Shown: positions 1 through 5,836 of the stretch, piece after piece
Numbering within the stretch: the stretch's first letter is position 1
Layout: every line of letters begins with the position of its first letter
Assembly: GCA_024230295.1 (NCBI GenBank)
Contig: JAAERN010000113.1
Span: forward strand, 1 to 39,580
Reading direction: 5' to 3'
Length of the DNA stretch: 39,580 nucleotides
From: Planctomycetota bacterium
GTDB taxonomy: Bacteria > Planctomycetota > Phycisphaerae > Phycisphaerales > SM1A02
Made by a program: the position numbers and the translations under genes
Notes under the pieces: generated by a model
What the model was told of the DNA's origin: nothing
Seen by the model: the letters and a program-made list of their open reading frames with translations, nothing else
The model's database searches: none

Positions 1-141
1 CCGCTTCCGGGACCGAACACGATTCGCATGGGTCAGCACCACGAGGCTCCGGTGAGCGACTCGCCGCACCGACCACTCGCCCACTGGGTGAATGAGTCGC
101 AGCAAAATAATGGGCATGCCGATGAAGGGGGCCATGAATGA
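1..141 (+). CDS. C-terminal end of an unknown His-rich protein (5' truncated)
   Basis: The frame starting at base 1 is open from the window edge to the TGA at 139-141, giving 46 residues that end in NNGHADEGGHE. The tail is rich in His, Pro and Asn, with seven histidines. Its stop overlaps the ATG of the next gene (138-140) in an ATGA junction. The same junction links the next two genes, which argues that this is the real end of an upstream member of the operon rather than chance. No domain is visible in the piece. From context it could be a cytochrome or an assembly or regulatory protein of the electron-transfer module, but that is inference. Confidence 0.55.
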   Translation, partial: PLPGPNTIRMGQHHEAPVSDSPHRPLAHWVNESQQNNGHADEGGHE

Positions 142-1151
142 AGTTGCCCGTACTGCGCCAGGATGATTGCGGCGGCGGAGGTGGTGGGGACGGCGTTCCA
201 CCTGCTGCCGGTCGGGGTTCCAGGCGATCTTTTTTGCGAAGTACAGTATCGGTGGGAGCAGGATTCGCTGCTCTTGGTGCCGCCATCTCGCCACTAGCCG
301 ATCTCGACACCGACAAGGTCTTTGCAGGCGAAGACTTCTTCCGCGAGCACTACAAGGAACTCTCCTCGGAGAACAAGGCCAAACTCTTTGCCGACATCGA
401 AGCCCAGATCGATCGGCAGTACGGCGTCAAGGCCATAGTCGGTGACCCGCAACCTATTCCGGAAGTTGAGTTCGTGTATGCGCTGAATCTTTCCCGCTGC
501 ATTGGTTGCCGTAAGTGTGTGCATGCCTGCGTGAAGGAGAACAACCAGAGTCGCAGCCCGGAGATCCAGTACATTCGAGTGCTGGAAATCCCCATCGGCA
601 CCTTTGATCTGGAACGAGGCAATCAGTACTACGACACGGAAACGCCCAAGCCCGGTTACTTCTACATGCCCATTCAGTGTCACCAGTGCGCGAATCCGCC
701 CTGCACGAAAGTGTGTCCCATCGAAGCGACTTGGCAGGAAGCCGATGGCATCACCGTCATCGACTATGACTGGTGCATCGGATGCCGGTACTGTCAGGCG
801 GCATGTCCCTACTGGGCGCGGCGGTTCAATTGGACCGATCCCGGGATCCCTTCGAGCGAAATCAACCCGGACATGGCGTATCTCTCCAACAGGCCCCGCA
901 GCCGCGGCGTCATGGAGAAGTGCACGTTCTGCTTGCAGCGGACGCGAAAAGGGCGGATGCCCGCGTGCCTCGAGGCGTGCCCGACCGGCAGCCGCAAGTT
1001 CGGCAATATCCTCGATCCGAACAGCGAGGTATCCCAGATCCTTCGGGACAAGCGGGTCTTTGTTCTCAAGGAAGAGGTCGGGACCAACCCCCGTTTCTTC
1101 TATTACTTCGATGAACTCACGCATCGTCTCGGAGAAGGGGGCGAGGCATGA
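138..1151 (+). CDS. Tat-exported four-cluster [4Fe-4S] ferredoxin subunit (NrfC/HybA/DsrO type)
   Basis: This 337-residue protein should carry electrons between a membrane quinol subunit and a periplasmic partner. A twin-arginine motif SRRSFL lies at residues 28-33, followed by a hydrophobic segment (about 35-54), so it is probably exported folded. It is preceded by an odd run of six glycines (12-17). Four cysteine groups typical of the NrfC/DsrO/HybA family follow: CIGCRKCVHAC (from residue 121), CHQCANPPCTKVC, CIGCRYCQAAC, and a last group CTFC...CLEAC with a wide spacing. That is enough cysteines for four [4Fe-4S] clusters. The ATG at 138 directly follows an in-frame TGA, has the purine-rich GAAGGGGG upstream and overlaps the preceding stop. 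The downstream NrfD-like gene overlaps its stop. Which family member it is cannot be decided without a tree. Confidence 0.93.
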   Translation: MKLPVLRQDDCGGGGGGDGVPPAAGRGSRRSFLRSTVSVGAGFAALGAAISPLADLDTDKVFAGEDFFREHYKELSSENKAKLFADIEAQIDRQYGVKAIVGDPQPIPEVEFVYALNLSRCIGCRKCVHACVKENNQSRSPEIQYIRVLEIPIGTFDLERGNQYYDTETPKPGYFYMPIQCHQCANPPCTKVCPIEATWQEADGITVIDYDWCIGCRYCQAACPYWARRFNWTDPGIPSSEINPDMAYLSNRPRSRGVMEKCTFCLQRTRKGRMPACLEACPTGSRKFGNILDPNSEVSQILRDKRVFVLKEEVGTNPRFFYYFDELTHRLGEGGEA

Positions 1152-2419
1152 GGGAATACCTGCGATTCCTGTATCGCTGCTTTCGCATGAGTTTCGTCGG
1201 AGACTGGCGATACAAGTTGTGGATGCTCCTGCTCACGATCGTGACGTTGCTCGGCGTCAATGCCTGGTGCCGACAATTTGTGCACGGGCTCATTGCAACG
1301 GGCATGACCGATCAGGTGTCGTGGGGTCTCTTTATCGCGAACTTCACCTACCTCGTCGGCATGGCGGCGGCAGCCGTAATGCTGGTCATTCCGGTATACG
1401 TCTATCGCAACAAGGAACTCCATGATCTGGTGATCTTCGGCGAGTTGTTCGCCGTGGCGGCCATCATCATGGCCCTGCTCTTCGTAGTGGTGGATCTCGG
1501 GAGGCCCGACCGCATGCAGCACTTGTTCATGCGATTCAACTTCCCGATTTCGATGCTGACTTGGGACGTCATCGTCCTAAACGTCTATCTGCTTCTCAAT
1601 CTACACATCTGTGGATACCTCATCTACAGCAGGTATCGAAAACGCGAACTCGGCCGCTGGTTCTATATCCCTTTCATATTCATTGCCATCGTCTGGGCGA
1701 TCAGCATTCATACGGTGACGGCCTTTCTGCTGGTCGGCCTTGGCGGCCGTCCGTTCTGGAACGCAGCCATCATCGCGCCGCGGTTCATCGCCTCGGCTTT
1801 CTCGGCCGGCCCTGCATTCATCATCTTGACGCTCATGGTCATTGACCGATTCACCCGGTTCTCGGTCCCCAAGAAAGCCTATCTCACGCTTCGGAATCTG
1901 GTGCTTGTCGCCATGACCATCAATGTATTTCTACTTGTCAGCGAAGTCTTCACGGAGTTCTATGCCGACACAGCCCATGGGGCCTCCTCCAAGTACCTCT
2001 GGATTGGGATTCACGACAACACGGCGCTGGTGCCGTGGATCTGGAGCGCTCTTGGGCTGAATTTGACCGCGCTGCTCATGCTGTACCTGCCAATTACCCG
2101 CAGCCGCAAACTGCTCGCAACAGCTTGCGTGATGTTGATCATCGGTATCTGGATCGAGAAAGGCTTGGGCCTCATCGTGCCCGCTTTTGTGCCGACGCCG
2201 GTTGGAGAGATTGTCGAGTACGCGCCTACTTGGAATGAAATCCTCATCTGCACCGGTATCTGGGCCTTTGGCCTGCTGATCTACACGATCTTTGTGCGCG
2301 TCACGATTCCAGTTCTGTCCGGGCAACTGGTCGCGGATCGCATCTTTCATACAACTCCGGAGTCGCCAGCCTCTGTCGCAGGCGACATGACAGACAGAAC
2401 ACAGGAGATACCGTCATGA
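1148..2419 (+). CDS. NrfD/PsrC-family membrane quinol-oxidising subunit
   Basis: This 423-residue integral membrane protein has about ten hydrophobic segments, for example around residues 23-42, 60-85, 96-115 and 140-160. The N-terminal third contains the SWGLFIANFTYLVG and VVDLGRPDR stretches typical of the NrfD/PsrC/DsrP family. Members exchange electrons between the quinone pool and a periplasmic Fe-S subunit such as the one encoded just upstream. The start is the ATG at 1148, which overlaps the previous TGA (ATGA) and has the purine-rich GGAGAAGGGGGCGAGG before it. The stop overlaps the start of the octaheme cytochrome gene in the same way, so the three proteins are almost certainly made together. 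No molybdopterin subunit lies in the window. Subfamily (NrfD, PsrC, HybB or DsrP) is uncertain. Confidence 0.92.
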   Translation: MREYLRFLYRCFRMSFVGDWRYKLWMLLLTIVTLLGVNAWCRQFVHGLIATGMTDQVSWGLFIANFTYLVGMAAAAVMLVIPVYVYRNKELHDLVIFGELFAVAAIIMALLFVVVDLGRPDRMQHLFMRFNFPISMLTWDVIVLNVYLLLNLHICGYLIYSRYRKRELGRWFYIPFIFIAIVWAISIHTVTAFLLVGLGGRPFWNAAIIAPRFIASAFSAGPAFIILTLMVIDRFTRFSVPKKAYLTLRNLVLVAMTINVFLLVSEVFTEFYADTAHGASSKYLWIGIHDNTALVPWIWSALGLNLTALLMLYLPITRSRKLLATACVMLIIGIWIEKGLGLIVPAFVPTPVGEIVEYAPTWNEILICTGIWAFGLLIYTIFVRVTIPVLSGQLVADRIFHTTPESPASVAGDMTDRTQEIPS

Positions 2420-3897
2420 AATACTCAGCGTATCTGGCGGGCATCGCCCTGACTGCCTCGACGGCCGTCGGCGCGATCACCCCGCAAACCGGCACCCCGC
2501 ACGGCACTGGGAGTACAGGAGGCGCCTTTGGCCTGCCTACCATCAGTGCAGCGACGAAGGCGTGCATCAAGTGCCATAAGCAGGAGAACCCAGCGATCTA
2601 TGCGCAGTGGGGCGACAGTCTGCACTTCCGCGCCAACATCGGCTGTTTTGAATGCCACTCGGCGCAGGAAGGCGACGCCGACGCCTTCAACCATCACGGC
2701 GAGACCATTTCCGTCATCGTCAGCCCTCGTGACTGTGCTCGGTGTCACGAGTACGAGGTGACCGAGTTCAAGTCCTCCCGTCACGCCAAGGCTGCTCTCA
2801 TCCTCGGCTCGCTCGACAATGTGCTCGCTGAGGTCGTTGAAGGCAACAAAGGCATGGTCACCGAGTCGTTCCCAATGGGTGTCTCCTCCGCAGCCGTCAA
2901 CGGCTGCTGGCAGTGCCATGGGAGCACGGTCAAGATACACGCCGATGGCAGCCTCGATCCAGCGACATGGCCCAACAGCGGTATCGGCCGGATCAATCCA
3001 GATGGATCCGAAGGTTCATGCACAGCTTGTCACGTACGGCATTCCTTCAGTGCTGCGCAGGCGCGGCATCCGGATACGTGCGGTAAATGCCATATGGGGC
3101 CGGATCACCCACAGAAGGAAATATACGAGGAGTCAAAGCACGGAATCCTATTCTTCGCCAACGAAGACGAGATGAATCTGCATTCGCCGAAGTGGATCGT
3201 CGGCGAGGACTACTCCGCTGCACCGACCTGCGCAACATGCCACATGTCCGCTACGACAAATCAACCCGTGACCCATGATGTAGGCATGCGGATCAGTTGG
3301 AACAACCGGTCAACCCTTTCCGTGCGCCCAGAGGTGAGCGATAAGAAGTTGGGTCTTCCAGGTGCCGATGTGCCATGGCAAGTTCGCCGCAGCAACATGC
3401 AGGATGTGTGCAGTTCTTGCCACAATCAATCGTGGATCGACAACTTTTACACGCAGTACGATAGCCTCATCGATCTGTACAACACCAAGTTCGCCATACC
3501 GGGCAAGAAGCTGTATGGCCTTGCCAAACCGCTCATGAAGCCGGTCAAATTTTCCAACAAGATTGACTTCGTTTGGTTTGAAATCTGGCATCACGAAGGT
3601 CGTCGCGCCCGGCACGGCGCCTCAATGATGGGCCCTGACTACACACATTGGCACGGAACCTACGTAATCGCCAAGAACTTCTACTCTGATTTCATCCCGG
3701 AATTAGAGAACCTCGTCGAGAAGGGACTGAGCTCTGGAGATGATGCGAAAGTTGCTGCCGCGAAGACGTTGCAAGCCGAAATTGACAAAGTGCTTCACTC
3801 CAGCGATCACAAGTGGTTCATCGGCGAGATGGATCCCAAAGAGGCGGCTGCTAGAAAGAAGGCCGCTAAAGAGTTCGAGAGTCGGTACAAGAAATGA
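2416..3897 (+). CDS. Octaheme cytochrome c, hydroxylamine oxidoreductase (HAO) family
   Basis: The 493-residue exported protein has a Sec signal peptide (about residues 1-20) and eight CxxCH haem sites, starting near residues 50, 77, 107, 164, 202, 222, 272 and 332. Number and spacing fit the HAO family. The block around haem 6, GPDHPQKEIYEESKHGI, and the block after the last haem, GRRARHGASMMGPDYTHWHG (397-416), are family-typical. HAO oxidises hydroxylamine, whereas relatives in other bacteria reduce nitrite or hydroxylamine. The direction depends on a tyrosine cross-linked to haem 4, which I cannot assign without alignment; Tyr409 in GPDY is worth testing. Coupling to ferredoxin and NrfD-like genes favours a quinol-driven reductase. 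The start at 2416 overlaps the previous stop and has AGGAGAT upstream. Confidence 0.93.
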   Translation: MKYSAYLAGIALTASTAVGAITPQTGTPHGTGSTGGAFGLPTISAATKACIKCHKQENPAIYAQWGDSLHFRANIGCFECHSAQEGDADAFNHHGETISVIVSPRDCARCHEYEVTEFKSSRHAKAALILGSLDNVLAEVVEGNKGMVTESFPMGVSSAAVNGCWQCHGSTVKIHADGSLDPATWPNSGIGRINPDGSEGSCTACHVRHSFSAAQARHPDTCGKCHMGPDHPQKEIYEESKHGILFFANEDEMNLHSPKWIVGEDYSAAPTCATCHMSATTNQPVTHDVGMRISWNNRSTLSVRPEVSDKKLGLPGADVPWQVRRSNMQDVCSSCHNQSWIDNFYTQYDSLIDLYNTKFAIPGKKLYGLAKPLMKPVKFSNKIDFVWFEIWHHEGRRARHGASMMGPDYTHWHGTYVIAKNFYSDFIPELENLVEKGLSSGDDAKVAAAKTLQAEIDKVLHSSDHKWFIGEMDPKEAAARKKAAKEFESRYKK

Positions 3898-3901
3898 TCC
3901 C

Positions 3902-4345
3902 GTGACCGATCCCATGGAGCAACTCGAGACCGATGCCGACGAGGCGCTTCATGAGCACATTCTGCGCACAGCCCAACTCGGCCGGCAGCGACATGCGCCC
4001 TTCTCGACGCTCGAGCGTCTGCAACCGCTGCTGGCCGATCGGAATGTGGTGCGGTATCCGGTGGAAGTCGTGTTTGACGCGGATCCACTGCAAGCGGATG
4101 AGTTCGCCTGCGCGGAACTCATCGGCAAGACGATCGCAGAAGGATTTCGGTTGAGCGTGCATCCGCACTACGAAGGCCACGCCTCCGCGCTGCCCATCCT
4201 GATCGCCTATCACATCCCGAGCATCAACTACGGACCGATTGTGACCGCTGAACATGCCGAAGCATTCGGTTCGACGTTGCTTGGGATGGATGCTGAGGAG
4301 TACTACCAACGCGTATGCGCGTTGGCGGACGGAATCGGTTCGTAG
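3902..4345 (+). CDS. Conserved-looking hypothetical protein, end of the HAO operon
   Basis: I do not recognise this family. The frame gives 147 residues from a GTG at 3902, or 143 from an ATG at 3914; neither has a convincing ribosome site. It lies only 4 bases after the octaheme gene and before a strong hairpin, so it is probably the last gene of the operon. The protein is soluble-looking, acidic at the N-terminus (METDADEALHEH-like), with no signal peptide, no cysteine pair for metal binding and no haem site. The middle (VRYPVEVVFDADPLQADEFACAE) suggests an alpha/beta fold. The wider open frame runs further upstream inside the cytochrome gene and is not used here. A cytoplasmic accessory role is possible but unsupported. 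Confidence 0.7.
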   Translation: MTDPMEQLETDADEALHEHILRTAQLGRQRHAPFSTLERLQPLLADRNVVRYPVEVVFDADPLQADEFACAELIGKTIAEGFRLSVHPHYEGHASALPILIAYHIPSINYGPIVTAEHAEAFGSTLLGMDAEEYYQRVCALADGIGS

Positions 4346-4349
4346 CGTG

Positions 4350-4375
4350 GGGTTCCGCCTATAAAGGCGGAACCC
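4350..4375. terminator. Bidirectional hairpin between convergent genes
   Basis: A perfect 10-bp stem (GGGTTCCGCC / GGCGGAACCC) encloses a 6-base loop TATAAA. It sits 4 bases after the stop of the HAO-operon gene and 8 bases from the stop of the opposing gene. Neither strand has a T-run after the stem, so termination efficiency is uncertain, but the position fits a shared terminator. Confidence 0.7.
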
Positions 4376-4383
4376 TGCGGTAC

Positions 4384-4863
4384 CTAAATTCCGTCCAGAT
4401 TCTCTTCAAGCCATGCGCAGTCCTCGTCCTTCTTGATATCTGCGCCAACCGTGCGAGCCTGCTCGATCTGAGCGGCGGCCTCGGCCGATCGGCCATCGGC
4501 TTGCAGCGCCCGCGCCATGCCTTCATGGGCAAATGCGAGATCGAAAGCACCGTAGTTATCACGCTGGCACGCCTCGAGGTAGAGCGATGCGTGATACAAC
4601 GCTGCTTCACACATGCCCGCCTGCGCGCAGCACCTGCTGATCTGCCACTCGCCTCGGGCGAAGTTGATCGGCTCACCAACGACGCCCCAATGCCATCGGC
4701 TGGCGTAGGCAGCGCGGACCATTTCGTCGGACTCCTCCCTCGTTCGGTCGTTCTTGTCCAGAAGCGTCCATGTGTAGTTAAAAAGGGACACCGCAGAGGC
4801 TCGGTGGGCGGCAGCGTCGATGGCTGCGTGGGGATCTTTATTCATCGGGGCAATATAGAACAC
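4384..4863 (-). CDS. Small helical (TPR-like) hypothetical protein
   Basis: This 159-residue soluble protein has no signal peptide. Its second half reads like two or three helix-turn-helix (tetratricopeptide-like) units, for example RCCAQAGMCEAALYHASLYLE and GMARALQADGRSAEAAAQIEQ, where small residues sit at TPR-consensus positions. Such proteins usually act as scaffolds; no catalytic motif is visible. The reading begins at a GTG (4863); the ATG six codons later (4845, MNKDPHAA) is an equally good start and neither has a clear ribosome site. It is a single gene, convergent with the HAO operon and divergent from the secreted protein at 4993. Function unknown. Confidence 0.72.
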   Translation of the reverse strand: MFYIAPMNKDPHAAIDAAAHRASAVSLFNYTWTLLDKNDRTREESDEMVRAAYASRWHWGVVGEPINFARGEWQISRCCAQAGMCEAALYHASLYLEACQRDNYGAFDLAFAHEGMARALQADGRSAEAAAQIEQARTVGADIKKDEDCAWLEENLDGI

Positions 4864-4940
4864 GATTTACGGCCATTGACCAACTTCTCGGGAGGAAGAT
4901 CGGAACCAGCACCCGATGAGGGGCGGATACTAATGTTGCG

Positions 4941-4970
4941 GCTTGTACAAGCCATTCCCGCATGTAGGAT
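4941..4970 (+). promoter_or_regulatory. Possible promoter with overlapping palindrome
   Basis: A perfect 12-base palindrome GCTTGTACAAGC (4941-4952) contains a -35-like TTGTAC (4943-4948). Sixteen bases later comes a -10-like TAGGAT (4965-4970), just upstream of the ribosome site of the gene at 4993. The palindrome could be an operator. This is pattern matching only. Confidence 0.3.
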
Positions 4971-4992
4971 TGACCATGAAGAGGAATCTCCT

Positions 4993-5823
4993 ATGAATTG
5001 CATTCTCAACCTTCCAAAAATCTGCTCTGTGGGACTGGTGATGCTGATTTGTGGATCTTCAAGCCTGCAAGGAGGCGCTTTTTCAGTGCTGGTGTCCGAG
5101 TCGCCTCTGCTCTACATCGAGGGCATCGCCACTCCGGTCGGGGATGGCACCGCGACGGTCGACTTTGCATGGGTACTGGATACATCGCCTTCGGGAGTGG
5201 GCTGGTTGCCGCTCAATACACGGCCGGGCGAGCCTCACGTCGACATGGTTCTCTACATGATCTGCGATGTGGACCCAATCACAGATATGTGCGACACCTA
5301 CACCAAGTTTGGTGTGTTGGATGTGCTCAACGTCAACTATCCAGATTCACCCGTCCCAAACGGTCTGTCATTCATGGCGGCGACGGCTCCCGGCACGGCT
5401 GGCGGCTGGTCGTGGTCCGGATTGCTCTGGGCAGATGAGACAGACATTCTGGACACCATCGGTGGCGCCGGCCCTCCGTCTGCCTCGAGCCCAGGATGTG
5501 AAACACCCGCCGATACGCTCGACGAGACGCGGCAATTGATCGAGTTGGGAAATGGACTTTGGCTACTCATCATCGTCCGCGATGGGCAGGTGATCATGTT
5601 GGTCTATCAATACGACCCTGAATCCGGCTGTTGGAGTTTTGGGTACTCGCCGAGCATGCCAGGTGGCCCCGGGCCGGGCGATGCCGAACCATGGTGGGGC
5701 GGGCCTGTGGATCACACGCTCTCCGAATCATTGGTCAGGGTGTGGCACTACCTTATTCGTCAGGTGGGCGATAATGGACTTGTGGAATGGCCTGATGGTC
5801 CGATCGGGACACCTGGGGGTTGA
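4993..5823 (+). CDS. Secreted hypothetical protein, Pro/Gly/Trp-rich
   Basis: This 276-residue protein starts at the ATG at 4993, preceded by GAGGA at a good distance. The same frame is open far upstream, but that part is antisense to the gene at 4384-4863 and is not used. Residues 1-30 form a signal peptide with a hydrophobic core (CSVGLVMLICGSSSLQGGA). The mature part is acidic and rich in Gly, Pro, Trp and Asp, with several cysteines in segments such as CDVDPITDMCDTY that may form disulphides. No family is recognised. Secreted proteins of this composition are common in Phycisphaerae. It converges on the kinase gene with 13 bases between the stops. Confidence 0.8.
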   Translation: MNCILNLPKICSVGLVMLICGSSSLQGGAFSVLVSESPLLYIEGIATPVGDGTATVDFAWVLDTSPSGVGWLPLNTRPGEPHVDMVLYMICDVDPITDMCDTYTKFGVLDVLNVNYPDSPVPNGLSFMAATAPGTAGGWSWSGLLWADETDILDTIGGAGPPSASSPGCETPADTLDETRQLIELGNGLWLLIIVRDGQVIMLVYQYDPESGCWSFGYSPSMPGGPGPGDAEPWWGGPVDHTLSESLVRVWHYLIRQVGDNGLVEWPDGPIGTPGG

Positions 5824-5836
5824 GGGCCGCCGAGTC

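Noticed and set aside
294-1124. 276-codon minus-strand frame opposite the ferredoxin gene
   Set aside because: It is the antisense shadow of a strongly supported Fe-S protein; no domain or ribosome site.
4315-4992. Upstream extension of the secreted-protein frame (4993-5823)
   Set aside because: The extension is antisense to the TPR-like gene; the signal peptide and ribosome site fix the start at 4993.
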